From assembly GCA_910589125.1 (NCBI GenBank), contig CAJURX010000003.1:74084-138083 (forward strand): DNA of 64,000 nt, read 5' to 3'. The notes below the pieces were generated by a model. It had not been told where the DNA came from. It ran no database searches and worked only from the letters and a program-made list of their open reading frames with translations. Shown here in pieces: positions 7,957 through 16,549 of the stretch (the stretch's first letter is position 1; each line of letters begins with the position of its first letter). The stretch is from an uncultured Eggerthellaceae bacterium (lineage in GTDB: Bacteria > Actinomycetota > Coriobacteriia > Coriobacteriales > Eggerthellaceae). A program made the position numbers and the translations under genes.

Positions 7957-8376
7957 ATGCACGATGAGATGATACCCATTCGATGCCGGGAAGGGCGGCT
8001 CACCGCGAAGGTTTTGCGCCAAGCAGGTGCGCGGTGGGTGCGCGCATTTGATAATATGGCGAGCAGCCCATACGGCAGCGCAGCGGAAAGGGAGCGCGTG
8101 ACCACATTCGTAGCCCATTACAGATCGCTCGACTCCCAAGCGGACCGCGCTCGCGGCCTGTTCGAGTTCGAGAGCGCATCGCGCATGGGCTCCAAGGCCA
8201 ACGCCCATGACGCGCGCGTGCGCATGCTGGAGCTGTTCGGCAACGATGCGCTGTCCTGGACCATAGAGAAGATCGAGCGCAAGCCGCATAAGGAGTCGCA
8301 GGCGGATGGCCAGCTGGAGATGGACTTCCGTGCGCCGGTCAAGAAGAAGCGGAAGAGCAAGCGCGAGTACTGGTAG
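7957..8376 (+). CDS. Hypothetical protein
   Basis: I do not recognise this 139-residue protein. It is basic at the C-terminus (RAPVKKKRKSKREYW) and has a helical middle (ERERVTTFVAHYRSLDSQADRARGL in part). No signal peptide, membrane segment or Cys motif is seen. The start is uncertain: ATG at 7957 has GGAG 11 bases upstream, and an internal ATG at 8056 would give a 106-residue protein with no clear ribosome site. It sits 12 bases before the M42 peptidase gene and is likely cotranscribed with it. The frame upstream of 7957 overlaps the pyrE start and is not counted as coding. Confidence 0.6.
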   Translation: MHDEMIPIRCREGRLTAKVLRQAGARWVRAFDNMASSPYGSAAERERVTTFVAHYRSLDSQADRARGLFEFESASRMGSKANAHDARVRMLELFGNDALSWTIEKIERKPHKESQADGQLEMDFRAPVKKKRKSKREYW

Positions 8377-8388
8377 GAGCGTGCACCC

Positions 8389-10224
8389 ATGAAGAAACGC
8401 GACATCAAGTTCCTGAAGGAGCTCGTCGAGACCCCCTCTCCCACGGGGTCGGAGGAGAAGGTGGCGGAGCTCGTTCGCCAGCGGCTCACCGGCATCGCCG
8501 ATGAGATCCACACCGACACCATGGGATCGGTGCATGCCATCCTCTCCAGCCACATCAACGTGATCCATGATGAGGCTGATGATGAGACGGTGCACGTCGG
8601 GTCGTTCGAGGATGCGGGTGAATACGAGTACGTGGAGGAGGGCGCGGCGGCTCATGGCAGCGTCGTCGAGATGGCCTCTCCCGTGTTCATGCTGGCGGCT
8701 CACATGGATGAGATCGGCCTCATGGTGCGCTATATCTCCGATGATGGCTTCCTGTACGTCTCGGCGATCGGTGGTGTGGACGCGGCGATCCTCCCGGGCA
8801 TGCGCGTTGACGTGCATGCCCGGGAAGGCGTGCTGCGCGGCATCGTCGGCCGCAAGCCCATACACCTGATAGATGCTGATGACCGCAAGTCCGTGACCCC
8901 GCTGGACAACCTGGTGATAGACCTGGGGATGCCCGCCTACAAGGTCAAGCAGAAGGTTGCGGTGGGGGATGCCATCACCTTCGGCGTGGGCTTCGAGCGC
9001 TTCGGGCGCGACATGGCGGTATCCAAGTCCTTCGATGATAAGAGCGGCGTGTTCATCGCCTGCGAGGTCATGGAGCGCCTGGCGGAGACCGATCAGATGC
9101 AGGGCACCTACATCGCCGCGATCACCACGCAGGAGGAGATCGGCACGCGCGGTGCCATCACGAGCGCCTATTCTGTGAATCCTGACGTGGCCGTGGCGTT
9201 CGACGTGACCCATGCCACGGACTACCCCGGCATCGATCGCACGAAGCATGGCGACATCCGCTGCGGCAAGGGCCCTGTCATCGCGAAGGGGCCGAACATC
9301 AACCCGCTCGTGTTCGAGCGCTTGGTGGCAGCGGCTGAGGCTGAGGGCATCCCGTACCAGCTCGAAGCCGAGCCGGGCGTCACGGGGACCGATGCGCGCG
9401 CCATCCAGATATCGCAGAGCGGCATCCCGACGGGCCTGGTGTCCGTGCCGCTGCGCTACATGCATACCCCGAATGAGACCGTATCCCTCTCTGATATCGA
9501 GGCCACCATCCGCCTTTTGGTGCGATTCGCGCTGGACCTCGAGTTCGATGCCAGCTTCGTGCCGGGCATCTCTCCGGTGGTGGAGCATCCGCACGCGCCT
9601 CGCAAGAAGGGCAAGCCGATGGACGCCGAGCGCGAGCTCAAGCGGATGACCGCGAAGATCGAGCGGCTCTCAGCGCGCATCGCGGAGCTGGAGGATGAGA
9701 ATAGCCAGATGTCCACGGTCCAGCGCGCGCAGATCGAGCTGTTCGAGAAGATGCGCCGCGAAGCCGACGGCGATGACCTGGATCCGATGGACGAGGATGG
9801 CTCATCCGATGCGATCGAGGCGGACGCTGCAGAGGTCATCGAGGCGGAGCCGGCTCCGTCAGCGGCGGCCCAGCAGATGCGCCCTGATGCGCGCCAGCCC
9901 ATGAACAATCCGCGCCTCGCCCAGCAGCATGGTCCGATGCCGAACCAGATGGCAGTGCAGCACGCAGCGGACGCGCCCTTCGAGCGCCAGCAGTTCATGC
10001 GAGCAGGCGAGTTCGCCAATCAGGGCATGCCCCAGCAGGGGTGGGGGATGCAGCCCCAAGGCGCCCAGGGGCAGCACATCGCCCAAGGCGCGCAGGGCAT
10101 GCAGCAGGCAGGGCCGCGTCCGGCATTCGCCAATCCCACTGCTGCAGAAGAGGCTGCTCAGGGGATCATCCCGGGCAAGGACACGCTGACCATCATCCCC
10201 ACGGATGCCCCTGAGGGAGAATAG
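8389..10224 (+). CDS. M42-family aminopeptidase with long disordered C-terminal tail
   Basis: A 611-residue protein. Residues 1-390 form an M42 (glutamyl aminopeptidase/endoglucanase-M-like) metallopeptidase: metal ligands and catalytic residues are H105 and D107 (AAHMDEIG), D217 (SFDDKSG), E249-E250 (TTQEEIGTRGA), D272 (AFDVTHATD) and H359 (RYMHTPNE). A roughly 35-residue acidic insertion lies at about 58-92. From about 400 the protein leaves the family: a predicted coiled coil (ELKRMTAKIERLSARIAELE, about 416-436), an acidic stretch, then a Gln/Met/Gly/Ala-rich low-complexity tail of over 100 residues. Typical M42 enzymes are about 350 residues, so the tail is an addition. It likely trims peptides in the cytoplasm; the tail may drive assembly or localisation (inference). 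smpB starts 9 bases after the stop. Confidence 0.88.
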   Translation: MKKRDIKFLKELVETPSPTGSEEKVAELVRQRLTGIADEIHTDTMGSVHAILSSHINVIHDEADDETVHVGSFEDAGEYEYVEEGAAAHGSVVEMASPVFMLAAHMDEIGLMVRYISDDGFLYVSAIGGVDAAILPGMRVDVHAREGVLRGIVGRKPIHLIDADDRKSVTPLDNLVIDLGMPAYKVKQKVAVGDAITFGVGFERFGRDMAVSKSFDDKSGVFIACEVMERLAETDQMQGTYIAAITTQEEIGTRGAITSAYSVNPDVAVAFDVTHATDYPGIDRTKHGDIRCGKGPVIAKGPNINPLVFERLVAAAEAEGIPYQLEAEPGVTGTDARAIQISQSGIPTGLVSVPLRYMHTPNETVSLSDIEATIRLLVRFALDLEFDASFVPGISPVVEHPHAPRKKGKPMDAERELKRMTAKIERLSARIAELEDENSQMSTVQRAQIELFEKMRREADGDDLDPMDEDGSSDAIEADAAEVIEAEPAPSAAAQQMRPDARQPMNNPRLAQQHGPMPNQMAVQHAADAPFERQQFMRAGEFANQGMPQQGWGMQPQGAQGQHIAQGAQGMQQAGPRPAFANPTAAEEAAQGIIPGKDTLTIIPTDAPEGE

Positions 10225-10233
10225 AAGCGCATC

Positions 10234-10707
10234 ATGCAGAAGAAGAGCGAGCGAGAGCGGACCATCGCCAAGAACAGGCGCGCCTTCCATGATTACGATA
10301 TCCTAGAGACCTTCGAGGCGGGGATAGAGCTGACGGGCACCGAGGTCCGCTCCTTGCGCGACAACAATGCGCAGCTCACCGATGCGTTCGCGCTCGTGCG
10401 CAAGGGGGAGGTCTGGCTCAACAATCTGCACATCGCGCCCTTTGCGCATGGCAACATCGCCAATGTGGATCCGGACCGTCGCCGCAAGCTCCTCCTCCAT
10501 AAGAGGCAGATCCGGTATCTGGCGGAGAAGACGCAGGAGAAGGGCCTCGCCGTCGTGCCGCTCAAGATGTACTTCAATGACCGCAACCTGGTCAAGGTCG
10601 AGATAGCCCTTGCGCGCGGCAAGAAGCTCTACGACAAGCGCACATCCATGAAGGAGCGGGATGTCAAGCGCGAGATCGACCGCGCGTTGAAGGACCGCAG
10701 CCGCTAG
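10234..10707 (+). CDS. smpB: SsrA-binding protein SmpB
   Basis: A 157-residue protein that binds tmRNA and delivers it to stalled ribosomes for trans-translation. The whole family pattern is present: KNRRAFHDYDILETFEAGIELTGTEV in part near the start, GEVWLNNLHIAPF, the RRKLLLHKRQI helix, the QEKGLAVVPLKMYF strand, and the basic tail KLYDKRTSMKERDVKREIDR that occupies the decoding centre. It follows the peptidase gene by 9 bases. Its partner RNA, ssrA, lies about 830 bases downstream with one acidic-protein gene between them. Confidence 0.97.
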   Translation: MQKKSERERTIAKNRRAFHDYDILETFEAGIELTGTEVRSLRDNNAQLTDAFALVRKGEVWLNNLHIAPFAHGNIANVDPDRRRKLLLHKRQIRYLAEKTQEKGLAVVPLKMYFNDRNLVKVEIALARGKKLYDKRTSMKERDVKREIDRALKDRSR

Positions 10708-10833
10708 CTCTCCGTCAACGATATCTGACAGGCGAGGTTACATCTCAGCAAGCGCGCGGCATCATCCGAGGCATCGCGCTTCGTTGTGCTATACCCTGAT
10801 ACCGATCAGCTATGCGAGGAAAGGGGGTCTGTC

Positions 10834-11487
10834 ATGGGGCTTGATGAAGAGCTGGAGGCCATGGAGCAGACCGGCGAGACCGAAGCCGAGTGGACCGACC
10901 AGGTGACAGAGCTGCAGGACGTCGAAGATGACATGGACGAGCTTCTGGGCGAAGAGGCCATGGAGTCTGATCAGGAGCACGCTTGGGCGAGCTTCGAGAC
11001 GAGCAACGAGGCCGACTATGATGGCTATGACCCCGATGAGGTGACAGAAGCTGCTGACGAGGAAGCTGCGGCGGATGCGCTGCATTCCGAGGGATACCAC
11101 ATCGAGGATGCGCATGACCTGGAAGAAGAGGTCATCGAGATGGAGATCGAGGATGAGGATATCCATGCCTACCTCGTGGATGAGGATGACAATGAGATAG
11201 GCTTCGTCCTGCTCGACGAGAACGGCGAGGAGCAGGAGTACTATTACGTTGACATGGATGGGTACGAGGTGGTGGATGATGGGTCGGAGGATGACCCGGA
11301 CCCGCATACCAAGGTCATCCGTGCCGGTGATGGTGAGGAGTTCGACCTGGGGATATCGCGCGAGGGCATCGCAGAGGCCACGCAGGACATGAATGCCGTC
11401 TACCGCGAAGGTGCGCAGGTGATCGGCGAGCTCAAGGACACGATGTCCGAGATCAGCGAGTCCATGGGCTTCCTGAAGAAGCGCTGA
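10834..11487 (+). CDS. Extremely acidic hypothetical protein between smpB and ssrA
   Basis: A 217-residue protein that I cannot assign to a family. The ATG at 10834 is chosen because AGGAAAGGGGG lies just upstream; the frame is open further back. The composition is striking: Asp and Glu dominate, and there is no Lys or Arg in the first 159 residues (first basic residue K160). The C-terminal 50 residues look ordinary and helical (EATQDMNAVYREGAQVIGEL) and end in KKR. No signal peptide or membrane segment is present. It could be a nucleic-acid mimic, a chaperone-like acidic protein or a ribosome-associated factor; the position between the two trans-translation genes is suggestive but not proof. 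Confidence 0.75.
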   Translation: MGLDEELEAMEQTGETEAEWTDQVTELQDVEDDMDELLGEEAMESDQEHAWASFETSNEADYDGYDPDEVTEAADEEAAADALHSEGYHIEDAHDLEEEVIEMEIEDEDIHAYLVDEDDNEIGFVLLDENGEEQEYYYVDMDGYEVVDDGSEDDPDPHTKVIRAGDGEEFDLGISREGIAEATQDMNAVYREGAQVIGELKDTMSEISESMGFLKKR

Positions 11488-11493
11488 TATGCC

Positions 11494-11521
11494 TTGACGT
11501 GATGCGTCACCAGAGTAGAAT
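11494..11521 (+). promoter_or_regulatory. Promoter of ssrA
   Basis: TTGACG (11494-11499) and TAGAAT (11516-11521) separated by 16 bases, 17 bases upstream of the mature tmRNA 5' end. It begins seven bases after the stop of the acidic-protein gene. Confidence 0.75.
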
Positions 11522-11537
11522 GCTTACCTTACCTGCC

Positions 11538-11908
11538 GGGGGCGACTGGTTTCGACATGGCAGGTCTGAGATGAGGAGCAAGCCGTGGTCTCCTCGCCAC
11601 GCTAAACAGGGGTACTGTCAAGTTAATTGGCAAAGCTAAGACTCAGAGCGCTCCGGCGCTCGCCATGGCTGCTTAAACAGCAACCATCCGCTGAACTCAG
11701 AGGTTCCCCGGTCTGAGGGAAGCGTCATCTTAAGGGGAATGCTCTGCATCACGTAGCCCGTATGGATGCAGCTAAGACGGAACGGGCTCGGAGGAGCAAC
11801 GCTGGTTTGCGAGCCGCACTCCTCCCAAACCTTGAGCGCAAACTAAGCTTGTAGCGCCTCATCGAGGATCTGGTATGGACCGGAGTTCGATTCTCCGCGC
11901 CTCCACCA
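11538..11908 (+). ncRNA. ssrA: Transfer-messenger RNA (tmRNA)
   Basis: A 371-base tmRNA. The 5' end GGGGGCGACTGGTTTCGACA and the 3' end GTTCGATTCTCCGCGCCTCC-ACCA form the tRNA-like domain; acceptor GGGGGCG pairs with CGCCTCC (one G-U). The tag reading frame ends at TAA 11674-11676; read back in frame it gives GKAKTQSAPALAMAA, with resume codon most likely GGC at 11629 or a codon just beside it. The C-terminus is AMAA rather than the usual ALAA. Pseudoknot-like complementary segments follow the tag. The RNA rescues stalled ribosomes with SmpB, encoded upstream, and marks products for proteolysis. Confidence 0.95.
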
Positions 11909-11915
11909 ACCATTC

Positions 11916-11950
11916 GGCCCGGTCGACGTTGCGCGTCGGCCGGGTCTTTT
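11916..11950 (+). terminator. Terminator of ssrA
   Basis: Stem of 13 base pairs (GGCCCGGTCGACG at 11916-11928 with CGTCGGCCGGGTC at 11934-11946, two G-U pairs), 5-base loop, then TTTT. Confidence 0.85.
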
Positions 11951-12101
11951 GACGTCACGGAGCCGCGATGCGCCTGGTCTCGAGCGGTCCACGCGCTCCT
12001 TCCTCGCAAAGCGAAGCACGCTCTCGTGCTCTCTCGCGATCTGCCCCGTGCGTTGGGGCCTTCCTTGTCGGAGCGTTGCTGATGGCTGCAAGGGTATGGG
12101 A

Positions 12102-12383
12102 TCAGCCCACAGCTGGCGCATTCTCCACTGTGTATAGCGCGAGCGCCATGTAGAGCACGACGAGCACGGTGGCTGCGATCTTGCCGGGAAGCGGCCAGTC
12201 GGACCTCCATGCCAAGACGATGCCGATCGGCCAGAACAGTGCGATCAGCACGATGATCCAGAACGTCTGCTTGTACCACTTCGGCTCGTTCGGGTCCTCG
12301 TGCAGGTCGTTCGCGCTCGCGCGCGAGCGCTGCGCTCGATGCATCCAATCCCCAGGGCGGTTGCCGTTCTCGTCTTCGAACAT
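12102..12383 (-). CDS. Small membrane protein, unknown function
   Basis: A 93-residue protein with a hydrophilic N-terminal half (about 40 residues, Asn/Asp/Arg rich, containing EDPNEPKWYKQ) and two predicted membrane helices (about residues 42-58, FWIIVLIALFWPIGIVL, and 69-86). The ATG has AGGAAAGG 10 bases upstream. I recognise no family. It lies between the ssrA terminator and the PucR gene, transcribed in the same direction as PucR, 57 bases after it, so it may be a readthrough partner; no other context suggests a job. Confidence 0.65.
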   Translation of the reverse strand: MFEDENGNRPGDWMHRAQRSRASANDLHEDPNEPKWYKQTFWIIVLIALFWPIGIVLAWRSDWPLPGKIAATVLVVLYMALALYTVENAPAVG

Positions 12384-12440
12384 GGGCAGGCCTTTCCTCG
12401 AACGTGTTCCAAGGTATCTTAGCTCAAGTGCTCGCGGAGG

Positions 12441-14006
12441 CTAGGGCATCAGGAAGAACAGCGTCCTCAGGTACTGCACGTTGTCGCTGTCGTCCAGGTC
12501 GTATGACACGATGGCGCGGATCTTCTCCAGCCGGTACAGGACGGTGTTGCGGTGCATGTGGAGCTTGTTGCAGACGATGTTCACCCGGCCTCCATGGTAG
12601 AGGTAGGTCCGGAGTATCTCCAGGTCGCTGCTGCCGCGCTTCCGGTCCACCTCTTGGAGCTTCGTCAGTGGATTATCCAAGCTCAGCAAGCGCGTGATGA
12701 ACTTGGAGTTGCTCTCGAACTGGTCCAGGGCGCAATAGGGGAAGTAGCGGTGGAACCGGAAGGCGATGCGCGTGTAGCGCGCCTGGGCGCTGCCCTCATC
12801 GAAGGAGACGTACCTATTGGAGTAGAGGGTGCCATAGCGAAGGGCGATGCTGGCCTCGTCTCGCGCGAGCGCTGCGAGCTCGAGCCTGTCGATGCGCTCG
12901 GAGACGCCCACCTCCACATCCATCATGCGCACCGCCTCGAACACGTTCGCCTCCATCTGATCGATGGCCTCCTCCTCGCCCTCCCACGCGCAGAGCAGGA
13001 TGGTCACCTCGCTATCTCCGACCACGATCTTGCATCTCGGTTCGCACTCCAGGATGTGCTTGGCAAGATAGCGGGATGATCCCACCTTCCACGCGCTGCC
13101 CACCACGCAGACCTGGAAGACGCCGTCGTAGGGGATGCCGTGCAGCTCCGCTCGCTCTGCGAGCTGGTCATCTCCGTAGATGTTCCCCTTGAAGAGCTCT
13201 TCGAGGAAGTATACATAGCCCTGGTCGAGCGGATTCTCCGTCATCCAGTGGCGTTGCAGGCAGTGCTCTATCTTGGCGACGAGGAGGTCGAACAGAAAGC
13301 GCATGGATGCAGTGACCGGAGTGTCGGAGACCAGCAGTATATGCGCCGCATACATCCCGTTGCGCTTCATCACGCGGCTGATGGTGGGGTAGGGGATGAT
13401 CCCGTTCGCCTTGGGATGCACGACCGTCCAGTCCTGGTTCTCCCACCGCTTGAGGAGGCCTTGCTCGCGCGTCTTCTTGATGGCGTCCAACGGATAGTTG
13501 CCATTCTCAACGAAGTAGAGGCTGACATCGTCGATGGGGCGGATGTCGGGGGTATGGGCGATGTATGAGAAGGTGGCATCGGACACGCCGATGTACTTCC
13601 CGATGATCTGCTCGCTCTCCTTGAGCAGGTCCAGGCTGATGCACCCTTCATCCACCATCTCGGCCATCTTGTCGTTCCACTGGATGATCTCGAAGAGGAA
13701 TCGCTGCACGCGGTCGGCCACCAGCGAGATGGGAAGCGAGGTTCGGATGAGGAGGTCATCGGGTGCGAGCGCATCCACCGTGGAGTCATCCGAGAGCGAG
13801 CGCGTGACGACGATCTTCGGCGTGATGGAGGTGCTGGTGGATATGCTCTCGAATATGGGCACGATGGTCTGCCCAGCGGGTGCTTTGAGGAAGTCGGAGA
13901 CGGCGGTGACCCAGTCGAACTGGTTGCGCGGATGCGCGGGCGCCTTCACGATTTCGACACCTTGGTCTGCAAGGTGATTGGTCAGGATATCCAAAGGGAA
14001 GTGCAT
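12441..14006 (-). CDS. PucR/CdaR-type transcriptional regulator, probable arc regulator
   Basis: A 521-residue regulator. The C-terminal 70 residues carry the PucR-type helix-turn-helix (LEILRTYLYHGGRVNIVCNK, then LHMHRNTVLYRLEKI). The long N-terminal part has no transmembrane segment or clear ligand domain that I can name; a GGDEF-like central region as in CdaR proteins is possible. Start: the frame opens at 14066, but ATG at 14006 has AGGAAGGAG 9 bases upstream. It is divergent from arcA with 231 bases between, the classic position for a local regulator, so control of arginine catabolism is inferred. Sensing could be of arginine or energy state; the sequence does not say. Confidence 0.8.
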   Translation of the reverse strand: MHFPLDILTNHLADQGVEIVKAPAHPRNQFDWVTAVSDFLKAPAGQTIVPIFESISTSTSITPKIVVTRSLSDDSTVDALAPDDLLIRTSLPISLVADRVQRFLFEIIQWNDKMAEMVDEGCISLDLLKESEQIIGKYIGVSDATFSYIAHTPDIRPIDDVSLYFVENGNYPLDAIKKTREQGLLKRWENQDWTVVHPKANGIIPYPTISRVMKRNGMYAAHILLVSDTPVTASMRFLFDLLVAKIEHCLQRHWMTENPLDQGYVYFLEELFKGNIYGDDQLAERAELHGIPYDGVFQVCVVGSAWKVGSSRYLAKHILECEPRCKIVVGDSEVTILLCAWEGEEEAIDQMEANVFEAVRMMDVEVGVSERIDRLELAALARDEASIALRYGTLYSNRYVSFDEGSAQARYTRIAFRFHRYFPYCALDQFESNSKFITRLLSLDNPLTKLQEVDRKRGSSDLEILRTYLYHGGRVNIVCNKLHMHRNTVLYRLEKIRAIVSYDLDDSDNVQYLRTLFFLMP

Positions 14007-14098
14007 CGTGGCGCTCCTTCCTATTGTGTTCCAAAAGCGTTGACAGCGCGTCTGCTCTGCGAGCATATGCGACTAATCCTCATGCAAAATAACCCAAA

Positions 14099-14123
14099 AT
14101 CATGACGGATCATGTAAATGATG
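14099..14123. promoter_or_regulatory. Repeat cluster in the arcA/regulator intergenic region, possible operator
   Basis: ATCATG occurs at 14099 and again at 14109, ten bases apart (one helical turn), and the second copy forms the palindrome ATCAT-GTAA-ATGAT (14109-14122). The cluster lies just upstream of the arcA promoter, a position suited to an activator such as the divergent PucR-type protein. The assignment is inference from spacing. Confidence 0.4.
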
Positions 14124-14128
14124 GACAT

Positions 14129-14156
14129 TTGTAGGGTGAATGGGTCAATCTACAAT
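14129..14156 (+). promoter_or_regulatory. Promoter of the arc operon
   Basis: TTGTAG (14129-14134) and TACAAT (14151-14156) with 16 bases between, giving a leader of about 75 bases before arcA. Confidence 0.6.
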
Positions 14157-14237
14157 TCAGTCATCTTGTAAAAGGCGAGTCAAGCTGAAGCCAAGCGGCA
14201 CGACTGGGCTCCCACAGACACGAAAGGAGGAGTCCCC

Positions 14238-15458
14238 ATGGCTGGCGTCAATGTCAAATCCGAGATCATGCCGCTGAAGAAGGTACTCCTGCACAGACCT
14301 GGAGATGAGCTTCTGAACCTCACTCCGAACACGCTCGAAGAGCTGCTCTTCGACGACATCCCGTTCCTGAAGGTGGCTCAGGCGGAGCATGATGCCTTCG
14401 CCAAGATCCTCCGTGACGAGGGCGTCGAGGTCGTGTATCTGGAAGACCTCATGGCGGAGGTCCTGGACACCTTCCCTGAGCTTCGCGACAAGTTCCTGAA
14501 GCAGTGGATCTTCGAGGCGGGCATCCGCACCGAGAAGTACCAGAAGATCATCTACGACTACATGAACGACAACTACCCGACCAACAAGGAGCTCGTGCTC
14601 AAGACCATGGCGGGCATCAACCTCCAGGAGCTCCACACCGACAAGAGCAATTCGCTCGTCGACCTGGTCAGCGATGCTTCCAAGCTCGTGTGCGCCCCCA
14701 TGCCGAACCTGTACTTCACGCGCGATCCGTTCGCGATGATCGGCAATGGCGTCTCCATCAACCGCATGTACTCGCAGACCCGCAATCGCGAGACGATCTA
14801 TGGTGACTACATCTTCAAGTATCACCCGGATTATCAGAGCGTGCCGCAGTACTACGAGCGCGACTACACCTTCCACATCGAAGGTGGCGACATCCTCAAC
14901 ATCAACGACCATGTGCTGGCCATCGGCATCTCCCAGCGCACCGAGCCCGATGCCATCGACCAGATCGCGCACAACATCTTCGAGTCCGATTCCCCGATCG
15001 ACACGATCTTGGCGTTCAACATCCCGAACTCCCGCGCGTTCATGCATCTGGACACGGTGTTCACTCAGATCGACTATGACAAGTTCACCATCCATCCCGG
15101 CATCATGGGCCCGCTGACGGTGTTCGAGATCAAGCCTGCTGCTGGTGGTGACATCCACGTCCGCGAGCGCAACGAGACGCTGGAGGAGATCCTGACCGAG
15201 TACGTCGGACGTCCTGTGGAGCTCATCCCCTGTGGCGGCGGCGACCGCATCGCAGCTGAGCGCGAGCAGTGGAATGACGGCTCGAACACGCTGTGCGTGC
15301 GTCCGGGCACCGTCATCGTGTACGAGCGCAACGACGTGACCAACGCGGTGCTGCGCGAGCACGGCATCAACGTGCTGGAGATGCCCTCCGCTGAGCTCTC
15401 CCGCGGCCGTGGCGGCCCACGCTGCATGTCCATGCCGCTCTGGCGCGAGGACGCATAA
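14238..15458 (+). CDS. arcA: Arginine deiminase
   Basis: A 406-residue enzyme that hydrolyses arginine to citrulline and ammonia, the first step of the ATP-yielding arginine deiminase pathway. Family signatures: LLHRPGDELLNLTP at the N-terminus, YFTRDPF, the catalytic FHIEGGD, HLDTVFTQID, and the C-terminal nucleophile Cys396 in RGGPRCMSMPLWRED. Start ATG follows AAAGGAGGAG. It heads the arcA-arcB-arcC-transporter operon and is divergent from a PucR-type regulator, with a promoter and repeats between. Nothing is missing; it should be active. Confidence 0.98.
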   Translation: MAGVNVKSEIMPLKKVLLHRPGDELLNLTPNTLEELLFDDIPFLKVAQAEHDAFAKILRDEGVEVVYLEDLMAEVLDTFPELRDKFLKQWIFEAGIRTEKYQKIIYDYMNDNYPTNKELVLKTMAGINLQELHTDKSNSLVDLVSDASKLVCAPMPNLYFTRDPFAMIGNGVSINRMYSQTRNRETIYGDYIFKYHPDYQSVPQYYERDYTFHIEGGDILNINDHVLAIGISQRTEPDAIDQIAHNIFESDSPIDTILAFNIPNSRAFMHLDTVFTQIDYDKFTIHPGIMGPLTVFEIKPAAGGDIHVRERNETLEEILTEYVGRPVELIPCGGGDRIAAEREQWNDGSNTLCVRPGTVIVYERNDVTNAVLREHGINVLEMPSAELSRGRGGPRCMSMPLWREDA

Positions 15459-15538
15459 GAGGTCTGACCGATTGCAACGGCTGCGCCTGATCCGCGGGCG
15501 CAGCCTGACCGTTCATCAAGGAAGAAGAGGTGGTAGCC

Positions 15539-16534
15539 ATGCCAGTCAATCTCAGTGGCCGTAGTCTGACCAAGATACTCGATCTCACTCCCGCGCAGAT
15601 CCAGTACCTCGCTGATCTGTCCCGGGACTTCAAGAACCTGAAGCGCGCAGGCGTTCCCCATAGGTACCTTGAGGGCAAGAACATCGTCCTGCTCTTCGAG
15701 AAGACCTCCACGCGCACCCGTTGCTCCTTCGAGGTCGCGGGCATGGACCTGGGCATGGGCGTCACCTATCTGGATCCCGGCTCATCGCAGATGGGCAAGA
15801 AGGAATCCATCGAGGATACGGGACGCGTGCTCGGTCGCTTCTATGACGGCATCGAGTACCGCGGATTCTCCCAGGACCTCGTCGAGGAGCTGGCGAGCGT
15901 CGCAGGCGTGCCGGTATGGAATGGCCTCACGGACAAGTTCCATCCCACCCAGATGATCGCTGACCTCATGACCATCCAGGAGAACTTCCCCATGGGCGTC
16001 AAGGGCCTGAAGTTCGTCTTCTTCGGCGATTGCCGCAACAACATGGGCAACTCCCTCATGGTGCTCTGCGCCAAGATGGGCATGCACTTCGTCGGCTGCG
16101 GTCCGAAGGACCTCATGCCCGAAGAGGAGCTCGTGGATACCTGCAAGAAGATCGCCGCTGAGACGGGTGCCACCATCACCCTCACCGACGACGTGAAGCA
16201 GGCAGCCACGGATGCTGATGTCATCTACACCGACATCTGGGTGTCCATGGGCGAGCCTGACGACATCTGGGCCGAGCGCATCAAGCTGCTCTCTCCCTTC
16301 CAGGTGAACTCCGATGTCATGGCCATGGCCGCAGACGATGCCATCTTCATGCACTGCCTGCCGTCCTTCCATGATGAGAACACCACCATCGGCGCTGATG
16401 TGGCGAAGAAGTTCGGCCTGAAGGAGATGGAGGTCACCGACGAGGTCTTCGAGTCCAGCCGCTCCAAGGTCTTCGATGAGGCGGAGAACCGCATGCACTC
16501 CATCAAGGCGATCATGTACGCGACGTTGAGGTAA
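15539..16534 (+). CDS. arcB: Ornithine carbamoyltransferase, catabolic
   Basis: A 331-residue enzyme that phosphorolyses citrulline to ornithine and carbamoyl phosphate in this pathway. The carbamoyl-phosphate site STRTR is at residues 57-61, HPTQ at 135-138, and the ornithine/catalytic HCLP at 272-275, all intact. The start is ATG 15539 (after GAAGAAGAGGTGG); a GTG at 15530 is in frame but its position overlaps the ribosome site. It lies 80 bases after arcA and 15 bases before arcC, so its catabolic direction is inferred from the operon. Confidence 0.97.
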   Translation: MPVNLSGRSLTKILDLTPAQIQYLADLSRDFKNLKRAGVPHRYLEGKNIVLLFEKTSTRTRCSFEVAGMDLGMGVTYLDPGSSQMGKKESIEDTGRVLGRFYDGIEYRGFSQDLVEELASVAGVPVWNGLTDKFHPTQMIADLMTIQENFPMGVKGLKFVFFGDCRNNMGNSLMVLCAKMGMHFVGCGPKDLMPEEELVDTCKKIAAETGATITLTDDVKQAATDADVIYTDIWVSMGEPDDIWAERIKLLSPFQVNSDVMAMAADDAIFMHCLPSFHDENTTIGADVAKKFGLKEMEVTDEVFESSRSKVFDEAENRMHSIKAIMYATLR

Positions 16535-16549
16535 GAGGAGCTGATAGAG

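Noticed and set aside
7855..9594. 579-codon minus-strand frame opposite the M42 gene
   Set aside because: His/Arg-rich antisense frame without start signals, overlapping both pyrE and the peptidase.
12400..12409. GAAC-GT-GTTC near the small membrane gene as an SOS box
   Set aside because: The half-sites are only two bases apart, not four, so LexA-type spacing is wrong.
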